The notes under the pieces are model-generated. The model saw only the letters and a program-made list of their open reading frames with translations, was not told the origin of the DNA and searched no databases. A stretch of DNA of 64,000 bases from Catonia carolina (Eukaryota > Arthropoda > Insecta > Hemiptera > Achilidae): contig JAQMRL010000003.1 in assembly GCA_035578175.1 (NCBI GenBank), forward strand, positions 105,574,969 through 105,638,968, written 5' to 3'. Both the position numbers and the translations under genes were made by a program. Every line of letters begins with the position of its first letter. The first letter of the stretch is position 1. This document shows positions 23,701 through 38,700 of the stretch, in pieces.

Positions 23701-26700
23701 CCAAATTAAACATTAAATACAATGTCTCATGACAAAATAACAAACTTCACCGTAACGAAGAATCTCGTACAATTTAGACCACTAACACGTCAGCCATTCA
23801 AACCGCGGCCGCGCCCCAACAATGGAATCCTTCTTTTTTATAATTAATCAGTCAGCTGTTTATAACCAGAAACTAACCAGCTGATATTATTGGTTTATTT
23901 GACCAGCTGATTTTATTTTCGCCACTTCATTATAACAATATGAATGTTTAATAAGAAAATAATGGTTACTACAAAAAAACTCATATGAGAGTAAATCAAA
24001 TATAAGCAGTAATTTCGCTGTTCTATTCAGCAAGCACTTCCAAGGTGGACGGTGGGGTGGGGAGTTGATGTTTAACGCTAGGAGGACCCAGCTTAAGTTA
24101 CTTCACTCTGTTCTGTCTTTATTACAGCCATGTGTGAACAAGAAGTTCTTTCATCTATTGCATAATGTAGCATCATAAAGTTTTTAACCATTGAAGAAGT
24201 TAAACTCTTAAAGAGATTTTAATTCCTTAAAAAGTACAATTTGGAGACACTATACTGTCCCAGATACTGTCTATACTGTACTATACTGTCACCAAGTTTT
24301 TCACAAGAGCCAGACAATTAAAGAGCAAGCAAAAGTGTAGAAAACAATAGTTATGATCGATACTCTAGGTCAAGTCTCACAGCAGACAAAATTTGAGACG
24401 TTCACAAGGCTTAGTGATTTGCAGTTCACGGTTAAAGAAATTATGTCAGAAGTGGGTATCAGCTATGGGAGTGCTCAATCCATTACTGCTGACCATCTAG
24501 CCTACAGAAAAATTAGTGTTCCATGGGTTCCAAGATTGTTGGCCAAAAATCAAAATAAGGTCAGGTTGGAGACCTGCAAGACTTCTGAATTAATTTTGGC
24601 AAGAAAGAGAGGATTTTTTTATGTACTTCGTTCCTGAGGCGCCATCACTACATTCTACAGTTATAAATAGTGAAGGAGAGACGAAAGCTAAAACTCATCA
24701 CACCCAGAAAAGTTCTTACAATGGTTTTTTCAATTTTCTGATTAAATGCAGTTTTACTTATTGACGATCAACAAACTATGGCATAATATTGCCAGTTGCT
24801 ATTCAAAAAATTATGAGATATGCCCGTCAGAGATTTCATGCTTTTCCATTGCAACACTTGGCCTCATACCAAAATTTTAACATGGAACAAATTGAAGTTT
24901 ATGCACTGGAAATCCACCGACCTGACTTATTGTAGTCCAGATCTGTTCCAGGACTATTTTTGTTTGCAAACTTGAAAAAAATTACTTGAGAGGGAATTAT
25001 TAAAAAACAATGAGGAAGTCAAAGAGTGCACGGACAACTGCTAAACAACTGGCCCTCAAACTTTTTATGAACAAGGAATATTAAAGCTTCCAAATCATTG
25101 GAAAAAGTGTATAGATCATGCAGAAGATTACGTAGCGAAAAACTGAAGTTAAGATTTGTGTATATTATTATTCAATATATGTATAAAAAAGAATTACCAT
25201 TATAATTTTGAATCACCCTCACAATTTGAACCCTTAGGATATGAATAGTTAAATTTAATATATTTAGCATTGTGATTATGAGATTCTGATAATTCTTTAT
25301 GTCAACATGGAACCTCGAATTCGCAAGTTTTTACTGTATAAAATTAAATAACTTTTTAAATATTGTTTTTGAGCAATCTTAATGAAAGTTACAATTTCTT
25401 TGAAATATCCTGAATATCCCAAACAAATTATGGATTTTACGAATAATATTTAACAATATAAAGTATACAATTTTGAGATGCATATTCCGTGAATAGTTTA
25501 TTTTAAATTTATACTGTCAAATTAACAGCAATGGCATTTCCATTACTAATTTTTTATTATTAATAATATACTCCTGCTCCATACATTCAGTTCAAAAAGA
25601 ATTGATCCAATGAACATCAACAATAACCAGAAAAACAGAAACCCACGAAAATTAGATAAACAAGTATCGCAACTAATGGGATACTAATGCAAATAGAAAG
25701 CTAGTCGGTTGTTGGGTTTTATTAAAATAAGTTGTGGGAATTTAAATAACATTTCTGCTCTAAAAATCCTTTATTTTTCTTTTGTCGTGTCAGTTTTAGA
25801 ATTTGGTTCAGTTATTTGGAGTCCATATTATGCTGTCCACATTCATGCCATAGAACAACTTCAGATTAAATTCCTCCGTTATCTGTACTATAAGCAGAAC
25901 CGTATCTACTCCTTTACAATTCCATATAATACTTTACTAGACACCTTTCAAATGCAAACACTGGAAAATAGGCGTCAATTAGCTTCACTAATGTATTTGA
26001 AACAATTATTGTGTGGTGAAATAAATAATCCTTATATGCTTAGAAAAATTACTTTTCGTGTCCCAAGTTTTTGTAACCGTTCAAAAATATGTTTTATCAG
26101 AAATCTTCTTCCACTAATTATGCAGCTTATTCACTGGTTAATTGCATGATAGTCAATTATAATATCATGGACAGAATTGCGGCAATAGATCCATTTTGCC
26201 AGAGCCGAGCATCGTATAGGTCAGCCATTCTTAAGTCTTTCAAGATGTAAGTTTCCAAGCAATTCCACATATGTGTGTGTGTGTTAAATTTTTTATTTTT
26301 GTTTTGGACCTCTATCATGATTGTTAATCAGTAAATTATTTGTAAAATCTTAGTGTATAATACTGTTTTAGTTATATTTAATTCTGTTTGCATTATTGAC
26401 TATTTTTGATTGTATTTTTCTCTCCTTTTATTTGCTTTTTACTTTTGTATTGTCTTTTGCTCTGTAATGAAATATTGTTTCTGTAATTGGGCCGTAGTCG
26501 GCCTGTTGCAAACAATTAAATTAAATAAATAAATAATATTTCTACATCCGATTAAACTGAAATATAATATAGATAAATACTGACATTAACTAGGAAACAA
26601 CCCATCCTTAAAATCATGTACTTGAGTGTTTAACTCTTTAATAATTTTTACATTCAGACATCCTTGACAAACTACAGATAAACTAACCTTGACACTCATC

Positions 26701-29700
26701 ATTCAATGATTCAACAGGTGCTGTCGGAGCCATGGGTAAACTCATGGAGCTGCTGTATGGGGGTGGTTCTTCCCCTGGAGCTGCCAATTCTGCAGCACCT
26801 GACCTAGAAATAATCGCCGGAATCGCAGCTGAATTTCCTAAAGTAAGAAACAACACTATATTAATTGATGATCTTTTTGTTTTAATACTGTCAGACAGAT
26901 TTACAATTACGTAAGTAAATTAAAATCATACATACTAACACTGAAAATTAGAATATTTTAAACAAATGCACTACTTCCCGAATAAAAATTTATACTTAAA
27001 ACCTCTTAACAATATCGACTACAGGTAAAAATTTATTTTCCACTTGAAATACATGAGTAACAACCTGTAACATACATATCTACTTTTTATTTTGCTGGTT
27101 ATTTTATACGTGCAAGAGTGACTTTACTTTCAATGAAGTCTAATTTTCTTTCAAAAAGCAGATGACATTCCAAAACATTAGTTTTAACTCATTGGCATAT
27201 AATGACGGCGATTCAACGTCCTCATACTTTATTTAGTCCTGTCTACGTAGTTTTTAAAAAATTTTTGATGTAGCAACACAAACGAAAACTACATAATTTT
27301 TTCTTTAATTTCATATATTTACCAATAGAGTGCGTGCACGCGTTCAGTTATAATTTCGTGATCAAAATAACTTATACCATGTGTTGAAAAATGGCGTTTG
27401 TTTATGTTCCGTAAATGTGTGTTTGTTAAAGAGTTTTTAGATTAATTATAGCATTTTTTGGATTTCATATAGTCATAATATTCAATAATTTTTAACTATT
27501 AAATAAATTCTCTGTATGCTAAAATATTAATTTCATTACAGACAGGATATTGATGTGTAAATAAGTGAAAACGGTAATGACCGGTGATTAGAAAATACGA
27601 CATAACTTTTTTTTATATTACTCAATTTAAAAATTTAAAATAGTTTTGCTGAAAAAAGAATTCTCTAAACGGCCCTCATATAAGTTTTTATAGAAAATTA
27701 TAAATTTCTAAGTTACAATGAGAAAAACTTTTAAAAAAATTTCATTTACAAGAAAAAAAATTGTTTAAAAATTTGTAGAAAAAAATTGTTTCAAAGACAA
27801 TAAAAGTAATTCTTTGGTCTAAATGGTTACTAAATTCTTAAAAAATTAAGAGAATTGGTTAAAGAAAAAAAGTTATTGTCTATTTACAATATAGTGTCAT
27901 TTTATGCAAAATTAAATCCAACTGTAAGGCCACCAACAGTACAAAACAATTCGTAGGTCAATGGGTTAACCCTTTGCAAGTTATTGATGGATAAATCAGA
28001 AATACGCAGCGAGCTATTGACAGATATTATCTACAGCCATATTCTAACCTCCACAAGTTATTGACATTTATATCTGCACGTATGAATAGATCCCAAAACA
28101 AAAGTGCATTTACAGTGAAATAACCTCTTTGTTGCTGTCATAAACCATCATGATGTGTTGTAAGGTTATGTACACCTTGTTTCCTAACGGCTTGTTTAAG
28201 TTTAGGTTTTCATATTCTTATCACTTTTGTTTTAATAATTTTTTGGCTATATTACAAATATGTAGTTAAATAGTAAAATTTAGTGTTAAGTGCATTTAAT
28301 CATTAAAAAAAATAGCAAACTTAATTTTGTTGAGTATCACTGATAGGTTCTTATCGACATAAAATTAAGAGTAAGTAAATTTGTGTACAGCACCAACCCC
28401 ACACTGCAGGGCTCTGGAGGCCGCCACTGTCACCCTGCAGTGGGAACCCAACTGCCAGTGAGGGAAGGCTAGGCCTGAACCCGGTAGCCAAGCCGTCACT
28501 CTTTAGGCTTCGTTTCCACCACATCAGCTCGCTGCTTCCAACCACCAATAACGGCCCTTTTCAGGGCCACCAAAACCTAAACAGTCCTTTTCATAACCCC
28601 CAACCAATAAAACGGCCCTTTTCATGGCCACCAAACTAACAAGTAAGGTTTCGCCAAGTGTTGTCGATGACAATAGATTATGTTATAATTAATAATACTT
28701 ACTGGTTATTATCTCAAAAAAAAACATAGCTACACTGAAATATTAAGAACAATTTGGTGGTCAGACTAATTATTGTACAAATATAACAAATAAAAAAATG
28801 ATAACATCATCAAAAAACTTTGACTCCATTTAGTATATGTTTTTACATGGACAAACAATTTTCTGCAGAATATTCAAAACTACTAGCATTTCTTTAACAA
28901 CACAGCTAGGTTTTAAAGTGTCAATCCAACCGATTTATACTAGAAGTATATAACATTACGGGGAAATGAGAAAGATGGTGAGCATAATACGGAATTCTTT
29001 CAAAAATACATTAATTACTTTTATATAGGACCAAAAATTCCAAAAAATTATAATTTTAAATAAATTCCAATATAATGATTATTACATGAATCTTAATAAG
29101 AATGTTTATTATTAATGGACAAAATGTACTGACCTGACTTCCAATTTTTCCAGCAAGCAGCATAGAAAAATGTAAGCATTAACGCAAATCCAATTCCAAC
29201 CGGCCAACTTAAATTTATCTTTGACTGGGCTAAAATAAAAACACATTTAAATTATTCATAGCATATGACAAAAACACTGTTAAATAATTATTGACATTGT
29301 TGTTTTAAAAAAGAAAAAGAACAATAACATTGACCTGTCATGCTTTGCGATATTATTATAGTAATATTCTACTTCACAATTTATAATAGTCCCTAATTTC
29401 ACAGCAAACTTTGGGCTAAAAAAAAAGTTTAAATTTAAATATTTAAGTCCTTACGTGGTTAGTCACTTATTATAAAATAATAAGTCACTACTTTACAAAC
29501 TAGATGTTTCAAAATAAGATAATAATGTGAATTAATCATTACTCAATTATAAAAATTTGGTGTGAAACACTCACATGACTTTCTCTTGCCAATGAAAATA
29601 ATGACCAATTTAATCTAACATTAGTAAACAATGTAAACATCATTACAGTTTCTTAACCCACCTTAGTCGCTAAGATCAAGCTGTTAATGCGACTTTGTTG

Positions 29701-32700
29701 CCTTCACTTGTTGTTGTTTGACTCTGTTAATGCAAAATTAACAAAAATACTAACCTCAAAAAATACAACTTATTTTAATCTCAAGTGAATGATGCAAAAT
29801 GAAAACCAACCTTAGTTTGGCTTAAGAAAAATCACTCTTAGACACTAAACAAGGTCTGCAGAGAAAATACTCAAAAAAAAATTGTAGATCTTTTAATTTC
29901 CTATAAAATTAAATATACATACTTTTGTTGTAAAATGCATGCAAAGGCCGAAATCTAAAAAAAAGTCCATTTTTGTACAGAAGTGCATGAAAAAAAGAAC
30001 AGAAAATCACCAATTACTGCTAAACTAAGCATTACACAAAGAAATATTTAAAATATTAGTTGTAGGTTTTCAAATTGCCTACAACTTTGATAATATACAC
30101 TTTTGCCCTTAAATGCATATTAAGGCCGCAATCTTCAAGAAAAATTTATTTGCTATGAGAGCACAGCCACCCCAAGGTGGCTGTGCTCTTGGGGTGGCAA
30201 GAGCTCAGCCACCAAGAAATTCAGAATTTCTGCAGACATGGCGCTTACCCTATCTTGTACAGCATAAAAAATGTAGTAAATGATGCAATTTTTAAAAAAA
30301 ATTGTAGGAGCAATTTTGAGAAAATCATAAAAAAGTGAAAAATTACACGAATAAACTACTTCTGGCTGACAGATTTTTTTTTGATGAAAATGTTTAATCA
30401 GGTCCCCTCCAGTGGTACCTAACTTAAGTTCCAAGTTTCAACTTTGTACAATGTTCAGTTCTTGAGATATTTTGCTCGCATGCGCACACATAGACCAATC
30501 GCTAAAAACATAGTATTTGGGTTCAGGGGATCTGAAAGCGTGTATATCTGGTGAAAATTCGATTTTGAAAAATCGACATGAAAACAATATTTTCCTTCCT
30601 ATATATTCTTATAGACAAGAGAAAATAAAAGTATTCAAATCAGCACAAAGCAAACTAAACACAAATCAAATTATGTTTCATCTATTCAAATTTGCATTCA
30701 TTTAAGTACGAATTAGTTTATGAAATAAATAAACTTACCATTATCAGATAGTTGAGCAGCAGCTTGATTTAAAGATTTAACACAAAAATCACGCGTTCGA
30801 CCACCTGACAGAATTTCCTCTTCATAACTAAAATAAAATAATTTATTGCATTATACTTACTGTTAAAAATAAAATACACAAAAACTTGACTTTTAAAAAC
30901 TTGAATTCAAAAGTCTTCAGATAATAATCTCACCATGTTGAACTTCATATTTTTCCATAATACACATACATATATCCTACTAGCTGAAAATGTATTCCTG
31001 TAAGTACATATATTATAGCACCAGCAAAAACACGAGGGTGAGATTTTATAAAACAAAACCAGTGCCAACCCCTACTCTATGGCAGTGAAAATTGGGTGCT
31101 ATCAAAGCGAGAGGAGAGTAGATTGCAACCATCTGAAATGAAAATTCTTCAACATATGTTTGGGTGTAGTAGAGAAGATCGTTACAGGAATATCGAGATA
31201 AGGAGAGAATTCAACATCTTCTCTATAAACAACAGGGTATCTCAGAATAGAATGCAGTGGTTGGAGCATGTACACAGATGAGGGAGGATAGGATACCTAA
31301 GCAAACACTAGGAAAAGATAGAATGAGGACGCCCAAAAAAGAGATATGCAGATTTGAGAGGTTCAGAACAGGCAGAGATGCCTAATTCTTGAAAGACAAA
31401 AGAAGATGTATTACTATTTAACTTGTCTTCGACTTTATTCAGTTCAACGATTCAGAAAACTGGAAATATGAAGATGATGATACTCATGCAAATATAATTT
31501 GAAGCGCAAAAACCACTCGTACACTTGGGTTTTTCCAATAGCGTCGTCTTTGTAAGCTGTGTTCAACATTACAACTGTTTCCGCGGCGTTTTTACCGAGC
31601 AAGAAGCAAAATTTCACAGCCGCACGTTGTTCATTAAAACTTGCCATCATGAAAAACGACACGAGCACAAAACAGCACTAGCGAGAACAATCACTGCACG
31701 AGAACAGAACAAGCTAGATCAACGAACAAAATGGCATTGAACTGGCAATGAGTAGCGCTACAAGCAGCCTAGTGGCGGGAATTTGTACTGCACAAGCTCC
31801 GCCCACAGCAGAGCTATTCCGGATACTTTTGGGTACCCCCTCGTATAATAGCACCAGCAAAAACACGAGGGTAAGATTTTATAAAACAAAACCAGTGCCA
31901 ACCCCTACTCTATGGCAGTGAAAATTGGGTGCTATCAAAGCGAGAGGAGAGTAAATTGCAACCATCTGAAATGAAAATTCTTCAACATATGTTTGGGTGT
32001 AGTAGAGAAGATCTTTACAGGAATATCGAGATAAGGAAAGAATTCAACATCTTCTCTATAAACAACAGGGTATCTCAGAATAGAATGCAGTGGTTGGAGC
32101 ATGTACACAGATGAGGGAGGATAGGATACCTAAGCAAACACTAGGAAAAGATAGAATGAGGACGCCCAAAAAAGAGATATGCAGATTTGAGAGGTTCAGA
32201 ACAGGCAGAGATGCCTAATTCTTAAAAGACAAAAGAAGATGTATTACTATTTAACTTGTCTTCGACTTTATTCAGTTCAACGATTCAGAAAACTGGAAAT
32301 ATGAAGATGATGATACTCATGCAAATATAATATTATATATAGCAGCAACTTAGGCAGACCAATGTCTATGCAAAGAAGTAATTAAGGAAGCATAAACAGC
32401 TGATAACTAAAAATCAATATTTTTGACCAAATTTCATGTTTTCTGCTCTCTTGACAAATTATCAGTTTAACTTTAAGGTACCTTTTTATAGAATGGGTCA
32501 CATAATTATGATGATTGAACAGCTGATTTAAAGTGTTCCCAAGGTCACCAACTTGACCCAAATAAGTTTCACTAACATTGAATGAACTGTTTTTTACTTT
32601 CAACATTAAATTGTCTAGTAAGTTATTGAATATACCTCATATATAACCAACAAAGATGGAACAAATGACAGATTCCTTAAACTTAACAATGTAAAGCAAT

Positions 32701-35700
32701 CATAATTACCCCGGTAAACAAGAGCCGCATTCAGATGGATCCTTGGCACAAGACCTCCATACCACATTATTCCTTTTGTACACTTCACATTCTGTGCACT
32801 TTGAACAAAATTTGGTGGGTTTAAAACAGAAATATCCAGGCACACACTGAATATCTCCCTCACATTCATCCTATAAACAAAATAAAGATACAAACATCAA
32901 TGAATATAATACAAATATAAACGTAATAACTGTTAATAACAATTACCTGGTCTTAAGAGAGTTTTCAAATTAAAACTATATTTGATCAGTCCATGCTAAG
33001 TATCTCTAATGAACACTAATTTTATTATCACTTTTTTTTTTAATTTTATAATCAGAATAATTAGTTCCAATACTAATAACAATCTACGTTCAAGGCATAT
33101 ATGTTACAAAAAACGTAGGGAAAATTTAGAACTCATTAAACTAAAACTTATTAGGATGCTAATAAAGAGCAAAATTTATCTGGGTAAATTTTGTAGTTCA
33201 CAGATTTCAAATAGTATTACATTATTTCACCAGACATCAAAATTTACCAAAACAATATACAGTAATACTGAAGAAAATAAATTTGTACATTTAATGTTTT
33301 AAGCAAAAGAAACATAAAAAAGCCAAATGCACTTGCTTTTATCTTCAACACTGTGTGTGCGCGTGCACTCACACACATGCTAGTGTATTGCATAAACACT
33401 AATATGAAAAAAACCTTTCAAGGATTAGAAAGAGCCATATTTATTATTTTTACCAATATCCACTGGTGAATAATACTCATAATTACATGATCTTTGAAGC
33501 ATGGCAATTAAGTTTTGGAAATTTAGTTATAACTCAGGCAATACTGCATCGTTCATAAATATACAACTGGAAATAGGGACCTTATTTTTGTTATAGTCAA
33601 AAGTTTGAAGTCACATTTGGTTTGTGTTTTATGCGTGTTTTTCGAAAGTAACTTTTTTAGTGGGGTCGTGAAAATGAGTGACTCATATTTTAAGTGAGGT
33701 TAGCGAGGATTTGTTGTCCTGAATTCAGAGTGACAGCAGAGATTGTATGAGTCAGGTTATCACTGGAGATGAGACCTGGAAATTTGAGTATGACCTTGAG
33801 ACCCGTAAACAAAGTCAGCAGTGGGTGGAAAAGAGTGGGGAGCGGCCAACACAAGCGAGGATGTCCGAGTGGCGACCGAAGACGATGTTGATAGTTGTTT
33901 CCGACATCCGCAGCATCATTGTGAATATATTTCTGCCAGCCAGGCAGTGACTGAACAGTTCCATGTTGGCATCCTGGAGCGGCTGTGAGCACACATTTTA
34001 CATGAGCGGCCCAAACTCAACGAGAACAGTTGGATCTTGCACCATGACAACACGCTGCACCATTCGTCGTCCATTGTGTAAAAGTTTTTGGTGAAAAAAG
34101 GCATTCCAACGTTGCCGCACCCACCCGCTGTTGCCCCTGCAACTTCTACTAATCTCCCTAAGAGGAAGTCGCACCTTAAAGGAACTTATCATGGTGGGGT
34201 ACAGGAGATTAAGGAAGCTGTAACCACGGTGCGGAATGGAGTAACTTCGGAGGATTACCAAGGGTGCTTCCTACTGTGGAAGCAACGATGGAATCGTTGC
34301 ATAGAGTTAGAGAGAACTGTTGTAAAGGTCGATAACAACATTTTGCTAGTGTTTTATCGAAAAATTCCCAGAACTTAATTGCTACACTTCATATTCCAGA
34401 TCTAGAGCCATTAACAAAACAAGCTGTTTAACAGTTTTTCTACAGCAGAATGGCATTGATTATTACTTAAATCCCAAATCCAATAATTAAATTATTTAAC
34501 AAGAATAAAGAAAAGCCAAACTTACACGTATTGGTGTCGCTGAACCAAATGCAACCTGAAACAAAACAATTCAATCAGCACTGTTAATTCAATTCCAATA
34601 GTAATTCATATTTATATATTTCACAATTTTTAGAGTTATTTTCCAATGATTACAAATTGTTCTATTGTAATCACCATACTACACAAAATTCAATCTGCTA
34701 AAATAACAGTATAAGTCTGTATAACCCACAAAACTTCGGACCACGACTAGTTAAGATAGTTTGTTGGTCGTTCAATGAAAAAAATTAACAATAAAATGGT
34801 CCATTCATTAATAAAATAATTAATTTAATATCAATTTATGAAGCTAATTAAATAGTATCATGTACTACTAAATACAGTACACATTAAAATAAATTTAAAC
34901 CAGTAGAAACTATTAACATGTAAGACTTTATTGAAGGTAATATTAGTAGCAAGATAAAGGTAGCTAATAAATAGACCAGCAGAAAAAAAATTTTTAAATT
35001 AAGATAAGGATCTGGCTGACATTTCCAGCAATGTTAAGGCGTGCTTTTGTACTTAAATTACAAATGGTTTTTATTTTGAAGTATTTTAAAATTATTTGTT
35101 GAGTATTATCTTTGTTTTACATTAAGTTAATAAACAAATTTTATTATTACTACACACTTGTAATTTTATCTGTCAAACTACCATAATTGGTTATATTTTC
35201 AAAACACCTGCCTAAATGATGTAATTTTTGATCATGAGATATTTTAATAGTTGCATTGAGAGGGAGTGTCACGAGACTTGTTAATTTCATACTCTCTTCC
35301 TATTGCCTTAAAACGTACTCAATGCAACCATACTGAAAAGTGGTATGAGTTTTAGTAGGCACGGAATTAAATCAATTTCTAAAGCACTGTTAGATAAAAT
35401 GACAACAGTTAGTTAAAAGTTGTTATCTATATTCTATTCAGAAAATAATTTCAACCTTCAAACATTAATTTTTTTTATTATTTCACCCCAGCCTGGGCTT
35501 TATCGAGAGAATAACTTAAACTTTGTAGTTCAGTTACAATCATTTTTAACATAGACACATAATTGGTTGAAACACAAATTAAAGATCAGGTTATTGAAAA
35601 ATTTGTTTCATGATTAATTAATAATACAAATATACTGTTAGTGATAAAACTATAATACAGTTTCTCATAATAAGTAAATATAAGATAATAATAAATAATT

Positions 35701-38700
35701 CGCTATATGACATGCAAGACAAAAACACATTCAGATAATGGAACTGCACAATATAACCTACTGTTAACCTCAGTCAAATAAATGCATATTTACTTGGATA
35801 TTTTCAGTAACTAAGTACCAACAACTTAAATTCAGAAATTTTCTTTACAGTTACTATTAGTTTTAATCATATCTGACTGACAGTTTTACATTTTGTTACT
35901 ATTTTACAATATTATATTGGCCTTGACAGAGAGCCAGAAGTCACTAGCCCCTCTTGTAAATATAACTAAACTCTACCTAACAAAATAATGTAGTTAATTT
36001 AAAATTAACCACCGGGTTGGTCTAGAGGTAAAGTCGTCGCCAAAATCAGCTGTTTCACAGCTGATTTTCGGGGACGAAGATTCCTGGTTCAAATCCTAGT
36101 AAAGGTAGTTACTTTTATACGGATTTGAATACTAGACAGTGATTACCGGTGTACTTTGATGGTTGGGGTTCAATTAACCATACTCTCTCAGGAATGGTCG
36201 ACCTGAGTCCGGACAAGACTACACCTCATTTACACGTCATACACATCATCCTCATCTCATTGGGTCACGGGGTTGCTTATTGTTCTGAACTGAACAGATT
36301 GCAACGTACATAAATTAGATTACAAAAAAAAAAATTTTTAATTTAAACTTTAAAGAACAATGGTTATATCATTTTTAAAGAAAAAACATCTCAGTATTCA
36401 GGAAAAGTATCACAAAAGAGTTTGTATTCTCACCACATATTGGATGAAATTATTATTTTTAAATCAGTAACATGTAACCATGGTGGCGACCAACACTACT
36501 TCCCCCATCGTGAGGGAATGAACACGAGTTTTTCTCGCCGCTTCGGATAAAAAAAAACCATGGTGGCGATTTATTTTTTATGCTTATGTTTTATAAAATT
36601 TTAAGCCTGCAGAAATGCAAGAAAGTGATACAAACAAAAATCAACATAACTACTATGAAGATTTGAACGTTACTATTTACTTAGTCATACAGTAACAATG
36701 GGTTCACCGATTTGGGAAACAAGACACAAGAGCGTGCAAGTGAAAGCCAAAGCATATTTGCCATCGGCATAAAGAGAAATACACCCCTGATCGTAGAATA
36801 TATGAAACTGGTAGCGAAGTGCTAAACCCAACCAAACTGAAGTTCGTATCGCAAACTTCAATTTTGGCAGGTGCATTTAACCCCATAGCAAACAACCATT
36901 TTTTCCCACCAAACATTTAATAATACAATAGGCCTACTAAAGACACATGTGTGCAACTTTAACATGAATAACACGTAACATAAATATTTTTTTAATAACT
37001 TCTGACAAGACATCGGACACTAATAAAAGTATACATAAAAAGAATGAAAACATTTCAAAAATATTTAATTTACACAGGAAAAACTATTTCATAAAGGAAT
37101 GGTTTTAAGAAATGTATAAAAATATATACGTATTACTTTTTTCTACTTTAAATAAAAAAATTAAATGATATTACATTAGTACTACCGGGAAAACAAAAAG
37201 AAAACTAGACTGATACTACCGATACAATAAGGTATATAAGGAAATTGGAGAAATACACACAGAAATGATTACAGTAACAAAAATATATAAACAGGAAAAA
37301 CACTGAATAAAAACACATTAAAAAAAAGGCACTCAAAAAAATAATTAAGGCACTACAAGAAAAGAAAACCAGCACAGAAAATAAATATCCATCAAAGAAA
37401 TAGCGCACCCTGAAATATTACTATTACATAAAAAGTGCTATAAAATAACAATCGTGCTCAAACATTAGATAAATACTGAGCTCACTTGTTATAGACAAAT
37501 CAAATATCATCAGCAATTCATGATAAATTCTTAAAGAACGTATGATATTCATCATATAACATCCAAAATTTAAGATTAATAAATTAATCTTAACCTGAAA
37601 CAACATATTTTAATTAATATACCATAATAAAATTAAATAACACAGCTGTTAAATAAATCACAATATTAGATTACGACATTCATTACATTGTGTGGAATAC
37701 ACTGAAACCTACCTAACCAACAAGCCGAAGTGAACAGTAATAATTCTGCAATATTGTATCATCAACATATAAAACTATCTCAAATTGAACACGCAGTACC
37801 AAATTTACATTTTACAATCATCATTTAAGACTCCTAATACATTCATACAATTTTTAACTATCTTGAACGAATTTCATAAAAAAGATAAGCCAAAACTTGA
37901 AACACGGCGTGTATAATTTTACAATATTTTTCCAATTTCTAAAAGTGTTAAAATAGTTCACACGAAATACACTTAATGATAAAATACTGAATACAAAAAA
38001 TATCGAAACTAATGAACTACTAACACAAATACAAGCAACTACAGAATGATTTTTAACTATTAAATCCATAAGTGATTTACAGAAGAACAATAATTATTCA
38101 CAGATAAATTTACCTACTTTAAAGTTAATGATGAACATAAAATTATAAAATGAAAACAAAAAAATCTGGTGTGAAACACTCACACAACTTTCTCTTGCCA
38201 ATGCAAATAATTAACAATAAACCTAACATTATTAATAAAACATTAGGAATAAACAAAAAACTAACTTTAATAGCATAACCTAATTTTAATCACGAGTCAA
38301 AGACACAAAATGAAAATCAACCTCAGTTTAGCTTAGAAATACGGAAAATCACTCTTTCACGCTAAACTAGGCTCTGTATAGAAAAATTCTTTAAATAAAA
38401 GTTGTAGATCTTATAATTTCCTATAAATTTGATTATATACACTTTTGTCGTAAAATGCATTCTAAAGCCAAAATCTTTAAAAAATCGATTTTTCACAAGT
38501 TTTTGTGAGAAAAAACAGAAAATTGCTAATTACTGCTAAACTAAGCGTTATACAAAAAAATGTTTGGTATAATAGTTGTAGGATTTTAAATTCTCTACAA
38601 CTTTTGTTATATAAATTTTTGCGCTAAAATGCATATCAAAGCCCAATGCAAATCTTAAAAAAACAATTTTTTTATGTGAAAACAGTCTCACCAAGAATTT

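Noticed and set aside
36685..36916. Two overlapping minus-strand frames of 63 and 70 codons
   Set aside because: No recognisable family, no splice context matching the receptor gene, and both frames are equally open.
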